Of a stretch of DNA of 64,000 nt, positions 30,319 to 44,825 are shown piece by piece. Source of the stretch: Temnopleurus reevesii (Eukaryota; Echinodermata; Echinoidea; Temnopleuroida; Temnopleuridae); the NCBI GenBank assembly GCA_036244855.1, contig BQKZ01001818.1, positions 9,186-73,185 of the forward strand. Direction: 5' to 3'. Position numbers and translations under genes: made by a program. The notes under the pieces are model-generated. The model saw only the letters and a program-made list of their open reading frames with translations, had not been told where the DNA came from and made no database searches. Position 1 is the first letter of the stretch. The number at the start of each line of letters is the position of its first letter.

Positions 30319-33300
30319 ACAGGGATAAACTATACTACACTCATTTTGTTATTTTAGGAATCTAATAATTAAACATGTAAATTGTAGTTGCTGCATTAAT
30401 ACTTCCATGGTTGCTGTAAAAGAATAACTTATGTATTTGTCCTGTCATTCGTAAGACATATGAAAATTTAGTGATTGTATTTTTGTCTGTAATATATCCA
30501 AGATCCTCCTTTATAACCTAGTTGAGGAGGAAAATGGCCCATAAATTTTATAAATGAACTGAAGCTACATATGCCACCTTTTGAACAGGCTAGATCAGGG
30601 CATGTACTGTAGACCTATGATACTCCGCACACTCAGGATCATTGGGTGATTATAATTTCTGTCTACTTATCCGACTGTGAAGATTTTTGAATAATTTGTG
30701 AAATCTCTCGGGGATCGCTGCATGTGTAATGAAAATTTTTGATGAAGAGAGATAGAGAGAGGAGCTCGAAGTGTGTGTGACAGAAATATGAAGTGTGAGA
30801 TGAGGTGATGAAAAAGGACGCTGAAGAGATGGATGAAATTTTAAAAGAGAACAGAGATGAGGGAGTGGTATGAGGTAATGAAATAAGTTGGGGGAGGGAG
30901 AGATGGAGGAGGATAATGGTGAAAAGATGAAAATTTATTTTTTTTATCAAAAAATATATATTTTTTTGTATATCATGCCTTTATACATGTATGCATTTTA
31001 ATGTATGTCTTTTTTATGGACTACTATTAATTTATTATCAGCAAGAAAACAAAATCAAATTAATTTTCAAAATGGATGGATGAACATGAAATATCATTAT
31101 ATTGTACTGTACTTTTGATCTTCATTCTTTAAAATGTTAGTTTCGTAGAGAATGTGGGATTTTAGAGATTGAAGAAAAGGAAGGAAGAGGAGCGCTAAGA
31201 ACAAACATGTGCTTTATTCAGCTATACCACATAGTTCATGTAGATTTTAACATGCTTTTGAGATTGCGATTGTTCAGATTTATACTCTGCACCCACTCTA
31301 AATTTAAAATAATATCGAGCACTGCTCATCCAAAACTAATCTTATAATACCCATCGCGATAATATCCTTTGTTTTCTTTCCATACAGTTTATAACATAAT
31401 TTCTAACCAATTGAACGCTTCCACATTTTTTTCTTCTTTTTCTTCTGTCGTTGTACAGTCCACTTCACAGTGTATTGCGTACAGGTTGGCAAGCACAGTG
31501 CAGTAGTGTTTGGTGCTTTGCAGTAGATTTTGAGACTACTGGTTTACTTGCTTTTATCATTTCTCACCACACTAAACCTCTTCCAATTCATAAACAAAAT
31601 TTAATGGGATACACCCATTTTGACAATGGAAATTAAATTAGATCACCCCTCCTAGAATATTAATTTCTACAAATTCAGTGACCTATAAAACCACATTATG
31701 ATTTGAACCCGGTTTTTGGGCCCTCCTTTTCTTTGAATCAACACAAGTGACGAGTATTTCAGATCTATTCTCTTTCTGCACACGTTTGTATTCGGGTCAT
31801 TTATTTACGCACACAGAATATTGTGACCAGAAGCGGTAGAAGTGACTCGACCCCTAACCATTGTAATACAGTGAACTCCCTGTCAGTCTGAAATAAGTGT
31901 ATTTCCTGGTGCATTTTTATGGTGTGTTTAAAATAACCCATAGAAGTGATATCTATGCTCAAACACTGGCCGCTGCGTCACTTACTGTGTTCTCTTCATC
32001 TACATGTACATCATACAAAATTTACATCTAGTTTTACAAATGTTATGAAACATGTAGACCTATGCTGACAAGTATAAATTAAATTGCTAGATTTTACTCC
32101 AATTTATTGAATAGATATATCATGTACCATTTCGAGTTTCTTGTTAAACTTCAGTGGTCTCAATTGAGCAGACCCTTGTCTGCAAACCCCCAAATTACAA
32201 CCAAAGAGATAATCTTCTTGTTACAAGCCTGTAATCCTATTCTTTGATGTGAATCTATTTTCCCCAGATAAATTCTGTTCCAAAAAAAGAAAGAAATGGT
32301 ATAATTTCCATTCTATTTTTTTTTTACACAAGCCTGTGTACATTTATACAGGTTTCTTCCGGCCATGTAAAAGATCACTTCAACCTTCTCAGAATATACT
32401 TGTCTGAACTCTAATTCAGGTTGAACGATGGTCTATTGAACGATGGTCTAAAATACAGTCCAGTCGGGGATTGTGTGGCCTGGTATGCTTTGCCCTTGCA
32501 AGTGTATGGTCTTTCCTTGCCCTAAACACTACTACCCCTGTGGCTGCCTCCGTAAAACTTTTCACAGAGGAGTTTCGTCTAACTATTAAGTCCAACTTTC
32601 GTTATTCACAAAGCACAAAGCGGAACACAATTCGCTAAGTTCAACCAACATCAGTTTAATCAGCAAATCGAATCTTGTCAAACTTCTTCCAAGAAACGTA
32701 CAGCTATGAGCTATGAGCTATGAGATAACAATCTGTAATGAAACATAAAAAAAACAAACAATAATAAACAACTGTTTCACTCTGTCAATGTCAACGAATA
32801 TACAACATGAAATCAGATGAAATCGAAAATACACTTTACCACTAAATGATTATATAATTATATACATCAAACATTAGTGCCGATAACAACAAACCCAGAT
32901 CTATATTATATCTAATAGTTACGAGTTCTAAAGAGTATCTATCATGTGATAAATATAATTAACTGAACTAAACACGACTCAAGAATAACTTTATTCTCAA
33001 CCCTATACCGAACTACAGAGGATTAAATCTTCATGTAAACACATCCCCAAATACAGGGTGCAGAACGCCAGCCCAGTGATTAGAGCTTAAGCAAACATGA
33101 GCATCCTGTGCAAGATGAATAAGCCTCTATAACTACATCAATGGAAACTATATTATACACATGATCACATCACTCAAATTCTCATTTATCTATTAACAAA
33201 ACTTCAACTATACTCTATATCATATCTAGGTGCAATGATAGTCTCACATCTTACAATATACAAAAATATACAAGAACTTTCTATAACTTCGTTCCAATCA

Positions 33301-36300
33301 AGAAAGGAGTCAGACTCTCTTTGGAGTATACACTGTATAATACACTTGCATACACTAATAATTCAATGCCCTGTGTATAAAGAAAAGAGATGTCAACTCT
33401 CAACCTTGACTGAAACCTTTCTTACATTTATCTGAAAGTTATGAAATAATTCTTTATGCAAAACATTCTCAATTATATGTAGAAACCAATTAGAATAAAC
33501 ATGATATGATTCTTACCGAATTGGGCTTTATGGTTGATCCACAAAATCTGAGATATTTCTGCTACAAACAACTTGACTTGATCCTCTCTGCTTCAAATTC
33601 AATACTCTTCTGAGCAATAGCCCTCAATACAGAGTTATATTAGGAGAGAGCACAAAGAAAGCATCAGCTCTGAGATGCAAGTAAGATTTAAAGCAAACAT
33701 TGGGAACAAGGGGCTATCTGTAGTTCATTGTTAAGAGTTTGGGGCTTTGCATACTGCATATACTTTGCTACAGTGTTAAACTATATGTAATATATCACTA
33801 CACTATGCTGTAGTGACAACCCCATTTACCCTTGGCCTATGTTTAGTCAGTGAATACCAAAGGAATGCTAGATGATATGGCACTAAAACTGTTGTCAGGT
33901 AAATATTTATCATCCTCTTTTATTTTCTGATGTGGCTAGAAAAAGCATCTGATGTTTAGCCGCATGTTCACCTTAGAAGTTTGAATTTAGTATTTTGATA
34001 TTGTAGAGCATTCAATCCTACAGAATCTGCTGAAGTCACTATCTGTGTGGTACAATAGATTCTGTGGGCTTGAGTGTCCTGTGTACGTAATCCCTCTATG
34101 TTCAGGACAAAGTCAGTGGAAGGACAGGTAAGGATAGAAGGATAGGTAATAATATCAGGTCATGCAGTAGTAAACTGAACTACATCAGAGAATGCACTGC
34201 ATCTTTTTTCTCATGATAAAAGCAGATTCTTTATTGTGCACTATTGTGGAAAACTGAAGCCGACAGACTAGCAAACTTCCTTGTTTTACATAAGTACTAC
34301 AAATGGTCAAGCTCACATTTGATGAGAATGGAGCATCAAGGTGGGGTTTGAAATACACCCTACCTTTTATGAGGCTGAGACAACAGAGCATAAAAACCTG
34401 TATAGTTGAATCGGTTCTTCTATGAGGTATGGGGCATTCTTTTATGAGGTATGGAACGTCAAGAAATGCCCACTGATTGATGAAGTCAATTTATAAAGAA
34501 GTAATGTGGAAAGTAATCGAGTTCTGTCTTTCCGCTCCAATTGCTACAACCTTGTTCGTCCAGGGGTAGATCACAAATGACGGAAAACGACATGGCTTGT
34601 CGAGATGGATGAGCAATTTACTTGATGCATCTCATTTCATTTCAGATTTGAAGGCCCATCCAGTCCAACTGCACTGATTTGAAATTCACAAAAGGGCAAA
34701 TGAGAATGCATTTGTCCTTTTTCGGAATTGAAGGGAACAGTGTGTTTGATTTGAAATTGGAGAAAGGGCAAATGGGAATGGCACTTAAATTAAATTCAAG
34801 GGAATCTAATATTTTATTTCAAATTAAAGAAAAAATGAATGATGTATCATTCATATCTATCTTGGCTGAAATAACATTGAAAAGCTACATGTACATGTTT
34901 GGGCAGCAAATTATGTAAGAACTATTTTTAGACATTATGATGAGATGTATAGTTCATTTTTTTCACAATAGGCAGGAGAACTAATATTTCGATACAAATT
35001 TTATGTATAAGGTTGTTCTTGACAGCCAAAACATTGCCTGAGGTTCATCCGACACAGCAAAAACTAAGTATACATGCAAAATGGATTCCGAACATTGTAG
35101 TCAAATAATAACTATACGTTCTATTTCTGTTGTTCTGTGCTTCTACAGTGATAACAAGTAGCAAAGAATTCTGACTTGCACTGCTATTGGAAAGGATGGG
35201 CAATACTAGTTTGATTCCATGAAGGAAAAAGTGTCGTTTACAATGAGAAAAGAGGGAGAGCTGTGATTGCAATAGCTCATAAAAATAGTGTAGTTAGCAT
35301 GCACGCAGGAATTAGGGATTATCATGATCTGTCTTGAATAGCTTCTCTCATGCATGCATGCATCGATTGGATAGCAATTAATTTCCTTGTGGTAGAGGAG
35401 GAATGCTACAGTAAATTTCTTCCTGCTTTATAATCTTCCCTCATCATGTCCCTTGCAAAAGTGCACAATACATGCACGTATAAAATATTCAGCATAAACT
35501 TTGCATTGCCTGTCGGGCAGTATACAGGGTATTTGACAAGATCGCTACTTCTGTACACAAGGTCTACAACTGCTCTCGCTGTATCAGTTTCTTACCTGCA
35601 TATATGCAGAAAGGCGTGTCAGTTACAAGGTCATGTGACATTAATAGCACGCTTTCACACACCTCCGCACGCATCGTTTGTGTTGAGTTTAATAAAACAT
35701 GCTTGGATGACAAACTTTCTGCCTAAAAATATCTCACAGCTTGACACAAAGTGCATGTTTCCTTTCAATTCTTTTCTGATCCACATGCGATGCTTATCTT
35801 ATAAACGAAATTAGAATAGTCTGTTTGACGCAGCTGAACCAAATCCCTCAATATTAGCATTTAGGGCTATATTCAGGCAATCATCCTTGATGCTTGGACC
35901 ATAAGCTCGAACACCCCAAAAGATTACAGAATAATTGTTGCGCATGTATCTTTGCTCATCATTTATATGAATGCAGGGACCTGATGTAATAAAGCATCAG
36001 TCCCATCATAAAGACTCATTTTGCCTTTATAATCATTTGAATCTTCCTTCCTTCTGAGTCTATCATGTACACAGGTCCAATAAAGACCCACATAAGATAT
36101 TTGGCCAAATCTTGTCACATCGCAAAGCCTTTACATTTGCATCCATCAGGTCTTGCATATATTTGGAAAACTAAAAAGTAAAGGTATAATTCTGTTCCTG
36201 GTAAAAGTATAAATTCCGTAATTTAGAGGTCTGTTTTTTAATTAGAATTGCCAAGTCGCCATTTCCTAACTGTAAATCAAACAACTGTCTATTGCATTTA

Positions 36301-36999
36301 AACCCATTTTTGTTCACATACCCATTTGTAGTGTACATCAGCAATAGCATCAGAATTAGCATGGTGTATACAGAGGATAGGGGAGGGGCTAATGTTTTTG
36401 TTTAGGTCTGCTCTTTTCAATGTATATTGTCTCCAAAAGATGTAACAAGGAAATAAAGTGCACTTTGTATGGATTTTCTTTAAGATGGATTTCAAAAGTC
36501 TGTGATTAATTCTTCAACATTGTCATGTTAATAATTTTGGCACTTGCTTTAAAAAAAGAGTCTCTGAATAATTTGTTCATGAAAAACTAGTTTAGTCATA
36601 TTAATACAACCCCATAGCAACTGGCTATCTTTCTCTGATCTCATTCTGGATAGTAGAGTGCAAAACGCCACAGGTAAAATACACTTCAATCGTTGCTTAG
36701 TTTACCGTGTGAACACAGTATAAAATAACCCAACCTGTAGATAGATCCATGCCAATATTCATGATGCACTCTGGGTGATAAGCTCTTTAGTGTGAACATT
36801 CCGAGCTAACACAGGCTGGAAATCCTTGCCTATCCACATTGTGCTTTCCAAATGGTACTTGTCTAGACTCTGGAGTGTTAACCAAAAAACACAACGTGAG
36901 TTGTAAATTCAATCTAAATGCAATCTAAATGCAATCTAAATGGTGCTTTTCTTCAATGTGAACGCAGCAAGGCATCCTGAGCTCTGAAAACATGCTTAT
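30319..36999. other. Presumed PKC intron 2: no recognised genes
   Basis: AT-rich DNA with a GA-rich patch (30740-30910). Short reading frames, the longest 122 codons at 35446-35814, show no recognisable domain, codon signature or splice support. Confidence 0.5.
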
Positions 37000-37014
37000 A
37001 CTTATACTATTTTA

Positions 37015-37205
37015 ATGCTAACTCTGCAAGGCAGCGGATTTGTCATGCATTGAAGATTGGGTTTTAAATCCCACTCCTGACACCAATTTTCTTGGACTAG
37101 AATTTAATTTGCTCTTGCTCCTCTCCACCCAGGAATAAATAGGTACATCTTATTCTCATTAATAAACTTTGAGCACCTCATATTTGTCGCCTAGCTCTAT
37201 GGCTA
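37015..37205 (+). mobile_element. Decayed SINE-like element
   Basis: TTGGGTTTTAAATCCCACTC resembles a mutated B box; CTCTCCACCCAGGAATAAAT resembles the CACTCAACCCAGGTGAGAT body of the SINE at 7727-8025. Confidence 0.4.
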
Positions 37206-40200
37206 TACCAGGGTGTGTAAAGCATCACAAGCTTGATGCACTCCAAACGATGCTCATGTTTTATGTGAACACATCACGGTAACATGAGCTGTAAGTCCAT
37301 GCTTATGAACATCTACCAGGTGAAAGTACTCGTGTTTCACCGAGGTCTGTGCCATTTACAACTTCAAGAGCGTACCTCTTGAAAAAAAAATTAATGTGCA
37401 TGCTGTATTCTGCGCTGGCCAGAACCTTCGCAGCCCCAACGGTGATTTATCTTTGTGAGATGTGAATGTATTTGCTCTCATCACTCCATTAGCAATACAT
37501 GCGCACTCTTAAAAAAGCTGGGCAAGTGTTTACCCATTATTGGGCAACATACTTTTTGCACAACTACAGGATAAAATGCGTCCAACCTATCGTGGAATTG
37601 CAACTGTGTTTGTTTCCATAACATTATCTTAATTCCTTGACTTTCATTCACTTGCTAATCATAATGTAATGATTAATTTTGCGTTCAAGAATTAATTACT
37701 AATCAAGTGTATCATAATTCATGCCTGCCTCATTAGTTTGAATTATTAAACCATCTTTATACTGTAAGAGAATCTCATTATGATGAGTTCAGTAACGTCA
37801 TTAAATACTAGTAGGAGGCCCCAGTGATGAAGTTATGAAAATATTTTTAGTTAATCCTTTTAGAAAGGGAACCAGATGATCACTGTACAAAGTATATATG
37901 GGAAGTAAATAATTCAGTTGTCAATGGGTAAATTACTCCCATTTTTCTTGCAAGTCTTTCAAACAATTTACCCCATGCTGATGTTTAAGTGTCTTCGAGA
38001 TACCAATCCAGGTCCATTTCACATTGATAGTGTATGTGCATTTCCCGAAGTGTATGTTTTGTCAGATTTGAGATACTCAGCATTCCATCCATGCACGTAT
38101 GTCACAAGATTCCAGATATAACAATGTAATTTAAGTTGGTTGCAAGGATTGCTATCAACGTTGTAGTTTTAGAGTGAATTAATAAGTCATCATCACATAT
38201 CTTAGAATTTTACATTGTTACCCCCAAATTGTAATTGAGTAGAAAAAATATGCCCCAAAATTTTCTGTTCGCTACAAATCAATGATGTCACCAAATGTGT
38301 ATGGGTTCAGTATAAGGCAACTTGTGTGAAGAAAGTGTATAAAATTACATAATATATTACACATTCGGTAATGTCAGATTTCTCCCCTTAGTCTTATTGT
38401 ATCAGATCCTTTCCAGTTTACGTGGTTTATGAAAAATCAATTCTATGTTAAAAGCGGACACAATTTTTTTCCATGACTTATGTATAAAAGAATCAACAAT
38501 TTAAGAAAAAAAAACCAAAATATACATAATAAAATTCTATCTGTTTTTAAGAAATGTTAAATGTGGGCCCTAACTTAGATCTAGGTTGATGCATAATTCT
38601 GGATGTAGAAGGGGCAGGGATATTGAGTGATGCTATTTTGACAGGCCAGCCATTTTGTTGACATAAGAAGGAGACTCAATTTACCCGAGAATACTTTGAG
38701 GGGCTTGGTAAATTTACGAACTTGACATTTCTTGTATCGTGTGCAAATACACTTAGCAGATTTTTTTTGCTTGTCTGTGTTTCAGCAAATATTGATTTAA
38801 TTTGTACATGATTTTATTTACTCAGATATGGAGATGGTATTTTTTTTCAGTATTTATTGTAAGGATGCATCAATACTGTACTGTACTGAGATGGCAAAAG
38901 ATGTAATTCCTGAAAGGTTTGTTCAACTATATAAGCCAATATTTTTGTGTTTTGGTACCAGTTTGTCAATATAGCCATTGACAGTGTTTTTACAAATAAG
39001 AATGTGCAACCCACAAAATAGAAATTTTTACAAGGATATAGAAATCCATGACAAAAATTTCAGCTTATAGGGTAAGTGGTATAGAGGCAATTGTGAAATG
39101 GGCAATGGTTATTTTTATATCAACACATTTAGGATTGTATTGAAGTACATCTTATGAAGTACATCTGTGACTCTAGACATTATATTTCTAAAAAAAATAT
39201 GAATATTTTTGAAAAATATAAACATGAGTTCACAGTTCCTTTAAATATTTCTTCGTTTTTTCCCCATGTTTTTTCATATAGAAAGACTTTGGCAATTTTA
39301 TATCTATTGTGAAAACCTTCAAGGAAAACTTAACAATTATTTTTTTAATTTTTTCGTCTAGACATTATTTGATCTATGAGTGCATGACTGAACACATTTG
39401 CCTTTCGCTTGACTCCATTAATATTTTACACCTACTTCAGCCTTTGAATTATCAGTGCAATCTGCTTTAAACATATTACATGTAAGTGCTCAATCTTAAA
39501 TTGTCATATCCAATACAAAAGATTTTCGGTACAAAAATTTTATCTCAAATATGAGCTCTTACATCTATTGTTTACAGCATAGATATTTCTGGCTTTTGCG
39601 TGTTGACGATTGTCAAATTAAAGCTTGCTTTTATTCGTTTTGTTAACTATATATTTTTAGCAATCCAAGAAAATTATGAGCAGTCATGAAAAACATGAGG
39701 AATATATCATAATCATGTGAGTTGCTACAATTATTTCTATTCTCGCGAAAGCACTTCTATTTCGAGAGGGAAATCTCAAGAGTTAACATGAAAAAGACAG
39801 GGTGATTTTTCACATGACTATTGGGGCATAAATAATGACTGCTTGACGTAGGGAAACGAATGTGAATTGAATGCGTTTCTGATCAATTGAAGTGTGTAGG
39901 TAATGTAGCTCACAACGATGTTAATGTTTCTATTGACCACAGATGGGGGATGTGGCATTGTGGTGTGGCTTAGTTGTGTGGTTAGGTATTATTGAACTCA
40001 TTGGTTTTGTAGTATTTACTTTGTAGCAGGTCTTTATAAATGTACTTTTTTTATATGCTGCAAAAAGGGTGGGGGATGTTTCCTCTTTTATCACCTGCTC
40101 AGGTGTTGCGTCTGTGGTGGCCTTTTTTTCACAAAATTGGCACACGAAAACAATCCATTTAAGCTGCACATATTTAACTTTTGCAAGACTCATGCATAAA

Positions 40201-40832
40201 ATGAACAGAATGGGTAGATCCAGAGTTTTGAGGAACAAATTTCTTCCCCAATAATGATTTGGCAAGTGACAAGCCAAAAATGGGTCTGACCCATGCTATC
40301 GTCATTTAGGAAGAAAAAGGAAATTGGTCATGTAAAAGAATGAAGGGGGCTGTGGGGGAGTGGGGGGATAAGTTGTTTTCTATCCACCTTGATATGACTA
40401 AGTTGAAAACCCTATTGGAGAGAAAGGTAGGCAATTGCTGTAATTCTTTGATCGACCAGGCTGATCCTCTGTCCTACACATGCTATACATATTACCTTTA
40501 TGTGGTTTTCATTTCATTCCATTTTTATTTCATTTTTATTCATTTCTTTCAAATTCTTTTCAAATTTCAAATTGACATTAAACGTAAACACCTTACGATA
40601 AAATTTATGGATTCATTGCAATGAATTCTACCTTTGCACATATTCTTTTCTATGAAACTCCTTGTTTGTCAAAATCCAGAAAAGAGAATATAACTTCATG
40701 AAACTTCTTTGCTCTAATTCATCCTAACATTTAATTATGTTGCCTCTTTAACACCGCACGATACTCTATTCGATACCAATGCACCCCATAGTGTCATGCT
40801 GTGCTGTTCTACTTTAATGGGTGTTTGTAATA
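37206..40832. other. Presumed PKC intron 2: no recognised genes
   Basis: AT-rich; the 115-codon minus frame at 39930-40277 is unlike any protein I know and lacks support. Confidence 0.5.
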
Positions 40833-41290
40833 TTTGCATGCATGCACGCAATATGCTTCAATCACCCATCCATTTAAAAACCAATTAGTATGAGATTGCC
40901 ATGTGGCGAATTAGGATGGTTGTCATACTATAGTGGTTGGGAACTTTCCGGTATTGAGGGGGTAGGGGGGGGGGCGGCTCTTAAGAGTCATTTGTTGAAT
41001 ATTGAGTACAGCGGGAGGGAAATGGGGGGGGGGGGGGGGNGGGGGGGGGGGGGGGGGGGGGGGACTGAAGAGGGAAGGGAGGAGGCAAAGTTAGATGTTT
41101 GTAATATTTGCACGCCTGCACGCAACATTCACTCACCTATCCATTTAAATGGCAATTAGTATTAGATTGCCATGTGGCGAATTAGGATGGTTGTCACACT
41201 GTAGTGGTTGGGGACTCTCCGGTATTGAGGGGGGCGGCTCTTAAGAGTCATTTGTTGAATATTGTGCACAGCGGGAGAGAAAGGGTGGGG
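40833..41290. repeat. ~270 bp tandem duplication separated by poly-G and one ambiguous base
   Basis: First copy about 40833-41022, second about 41105-41285, sharing GATTGCCATGTGGCGAATTA, GGCTCTTAAGAGTCATTTGT and ACAGCGGGAG. Between them is a G run with N at 41040. The second copy leads into a GA-rich stretch (41270-41420). Confidence 0.85.
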
Positions 41291-42214
41291 GAGGAAGAAG
41301 TGGAGAGGGAAGGGAGGAGCAGCAGAAGAAGATAAAGAGATTGAGATTGAGAAGGGGAGAAGATAGGAAAGGAATAATTGGGATTAGATAATGGGAGTAT
41401 AAGAAATGGAGACAAAAAGGAGATTGAATGATATGCAGTTTGATCTCTATAGGGAACATTTGATCTCCTGCGGCTCTTAAAGGCTTTATAAGAAATTACG
41501 CAGATATTAAACCGTATTATTAATGTCATATGTGATCCAATTTTCTATGAATATACGCTATTTTTAAAGCATATGCTGCAAAATTGGATAATGCAATATT
41601 ATTGGTACAGTAAAATCAGTATTCATTATCAAATTATGAAAATGGTTTGTTCTTTACAAGACTAATGCTACGCCAGTCAGGCTGAAATGCAAGCATGATA
41701 TGGAGTTTGACTACCAGTGTATAGAAGTGTATTACTGCATCGTACCTCATCATATTAATGAGTTTTGCAGACCTAATCTTTATTCCAGCTCATCTTAATG
41801 CAGTATTCAAGTCTTGGAGACTTGAAGAGAATATTAAAAACAGTTTTCGTCACTTTAGCTTTTACATCTTACAATTTATGGACATTATGTTGGATTAAGC
41901 CAAAGCATTCGCATGATATTAAATTGATGTATATGATTCTACCTCTAATGTATTTTGAGGCATCGAGATACAAATAGAAAACTTGTATACACTTCATTAA
42001 CAGAAGATAGAGATATATTGCTTGTAAAGAACACGCTGAAATCACTGGATTCATTACATGTATGTAATAAAAACACATTCATGATAAGTGTTTTTATTGA
42101 TAGCTTCTTCTTCTTAAGAGGAAGTAGTTTCAAGAACCCCCTACCACAGAAACAAAGAAAGGTTATGTGAAAAGTGTTGTATAAATTTTTTCATGTACTA
42201 GAATTTCCTATTGT

Positions 42215-42570
42215 ACTACTTGAGGAAGCGTTATGTTGAAGGAGTTAAGATGCCAGTCTTTCAATGACAAGGTGGATGGTTTACATCCGAGCCATAGCAT
42301 CCTTCACCAAGTAATTCTTTCATATTGTGCTGCACTCAACCCAGGGGAGACAAATGGGGGAAAGCTGGGGCCATAAATTATTTCCTATTGTACCTGTTGA
42401 GGAAGTATCATGGTGAAGTAGTTTAGACACCATAGTCTCTATATGAGAAGGTTGAAGAGTTTAATCTAAGCCATGGCATTAATATATCTCACCAAGAAAT
42501 TTATCCACACTATGCTGCACTTGACCCAGGTGAGACAAATGGATGAAAGCTTTGGTCGCAATAACACAGA
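42215..42570 (+). mobile_element. Two tandem SINE copies
   Basis: Two related blocks (about 42218-42375 and 42398-42565) each run TTGAGGAAG ... GAGCCATAGCAT / AAGCCATGGCAT ... GCTGCACTCAACCCAGG / GCTGCACTTGACCCAGG ... GACAAATGG. They match the SINE at 7727-8025; the B box is degenerate. Confidence 0.7.
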
Positions 42571-42797
42571 AAAAAATTCTTCAAGCATTCTTCAATGTAC
42601 ATGTATATGTATTTATAAATTGCATGTATCATGATTACATTGCATGTCCTCTGTTTTGAGCCGCCCAGAAGGGGTTAACGCAGTTTTTGTGTATGGAGTT
42701 ATTGATATCAGCTTGTTGGCTGACTAAATTCCAGTTGTATCTCACTGTATACTTAACAATAGGATGTTAAAATTTATGTCTGTCCAGTTTCTGGGCA

Positions 42798-42935
42798 TTA
42801 AAGCCCAGGTCACATAGGACCCCGGAAGCAACACGATTCAACACGACTCTTTGTTCGGAAGCAGTTAACTGTGAATTAACAAAGAGTCGTGTTGAATCGT
42901 GTTGCTTCCGGGGTCCTATGTGATCGGGGCCTTAA
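42798..42935. mobile_element. Hairpin MITE family B, copy 3
   Basis: Same arms as the copies at 7211 and 27568 and a matching inner palindrome (ACACGACTCTTTGTTC / AACAAAGAGTCGTGT). TTAA flanks both ends. Confidence 0.93.
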
Positions 42936-43839
42936 TAGCGAGGAGATTTGGCACTAGAAAGGCAGTAACCCTACAACTTGTGTTAAAGCCCGTCTGGTTT
43001 GGGTAGTTTTACCTGATCCCACACAACATATTACTGTACACATCAAATTCTTTTAATGCGATTATCTCTGTATAGCCCAAATGAGATTCTCTTCTGGTTT
43101 CAAACAGACAATATGTTGTATTGATGTTGTCACCTATCAGGGGTAGATGTGAACATTGTCACGGCTCAATGATGAAGTGGCCTTACACCAAGTTGATGGG
43201 TATTTACAAAGTGATTTGAGTTGAAAGTGGAAATATGAGCCTCGATACTGTCTCTTTCATGGTGATGTTAAAGCCACCTCTTCTATTTACACGTAAGGAA
43301 TTCCTACTTCCAGTTTGTGGCTAACCATGAATCTCAAATCTGAAAAGAATTCTGTCCATAAGCTTCCGAACCTTTTCATTTACCCTTCAAATTTCTCTTG
43401 CTGTACTCAATAAACTCAAATATCAAAGTTTGTCTACTTGTGCTGTCTCTAAATTTTATTTTGTAAATATTAATAATTTGTTCACACTGTTTCAAAAGAA
43501 TTTTTCTTTTTAATAGATATTGTGTCATTTCCTGCTTTTCTCCATCATCATGAAGCCTCTCATACAGAAATACCCTGTATGAAAGACTGCATTGCAAATC
43601 ATGAATCCCAGCATTTTCATCTTCTGATCCCTCTGTTTTCCAGGCTAAATATAGCTGGGAGATGCTTGTTTGTTATCCCCTCATTACCGCGAAGTCACAG
43701 AAAGAGAATTCAATTACAGTTCAATCTAGTCAGCATTGGAGAGAGATAGAGAACGGATATCACATTACCAGGGTAAATAATTAGATTCGGGACACCTCCA
43801 AATCAAGATAATCCAATTGAAATCTTATCAGTTTTTCGG

Positions 43840-44300
43840 TGCAATAAGCCTTGTGTACGTGTTGGAATGAAATATTAGTATCCTTTGAAAAGTTTGGGAA
43901 AAGAAACGGTTGTTCTTTGCGAGACATTCTCTTCTTTCTTCACCCACGGATTTCATAGGTAACTTGGACCCATAAAACAGAGTAAAAGGGTGAAAAAGGT
44001 TGAGGAAAGGAATAAGTAAAAGGGGAATGGATCTCTGGAGTGAGTCTGTTATTAAGCACTTACAAAGAAATTACTTACAGTGAGCCTTGTGTACGTGTTG
44101 GAATAGTTTATTGGTATCCTTTGAAAAGTTTGGGAATAGAACGGTTGTTCTTTGCAAGACAGTGCTCTTCCTTCTTCACTTACAGCATGCATATTATTAG
44201 ATTTCTGTGGTAACTTGCCCTCATATAAAGGCAGAGTAAGAGGTTAAAAAAGGTTCAGTAAAGGAATAAGTAAGGCAAATGGAGTGAGGCACTTAAGTTT
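43840..44300. repeat. ~245 bp tandem duplication
   Basis: GCCTTGTGTACGTGTTGGAAT, TATCCTTTGAAAAGTTTGGGA and ACGGTTGTTCTTTGC occur at about 43851-43920 and 44092-44155 with related flanks (GAGTAA..GG.AATAAGTAA). Confidence 0.85.
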
Positions 44301-44825
44301 TTACAAAGAAATTTACTCTTTGAATGACTTGAATGACATGAGAAGTCCTAAGTCATTTCCTTAAAATGGTTATTTTAAGGTCATTTCCTTAAAAACTATT
44401 ATTCATGTACATAGGCACTGATGAAACTGTAGCTATTATATTCTTTATGAATCACTACAATCATGAAAAAGTAATACTTTATAGACACCCATTTTCATTG
44501 GCAAAAATGTCTGATACACAAGGGAGCAAAAGGAAAATGTTCATTTTGATTTAAGAGATACTGATTGTAGATTAAATATGTGTGGGAAAATCTATTGTAA
44601 GTTTGTTCACAAAAAATCCAGTCACAATTAAAAGATTAAGAGATTAATTAATGAGTATTTATCATTTCACTCCTTCAAGTAATATGATACAGATTGAAGT
44701 TAATAGTCACCTTCATTTGATCACAAATAGGTACAACTATTAATCTTACAGCTGTTAACCTTGCCCTGATACCCATCTACAGTTGGACATAATGACCCTC
44801 GAGAAGTTAGACCACACAACCGTTT

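Noticed and set aside
31441..31500. Possible PKC exon 3 after TTGTACAG
   Set aside because: The following codons lack the C-x2-C and HKRCHEF pattern expected for the rest of C1A.
35446..35814. 122-codon plus-strand frame
   Set aside because: Longest simple ORF in its region, but no recognised motif, no splice context and AT-rich composition like the surrounding intron.
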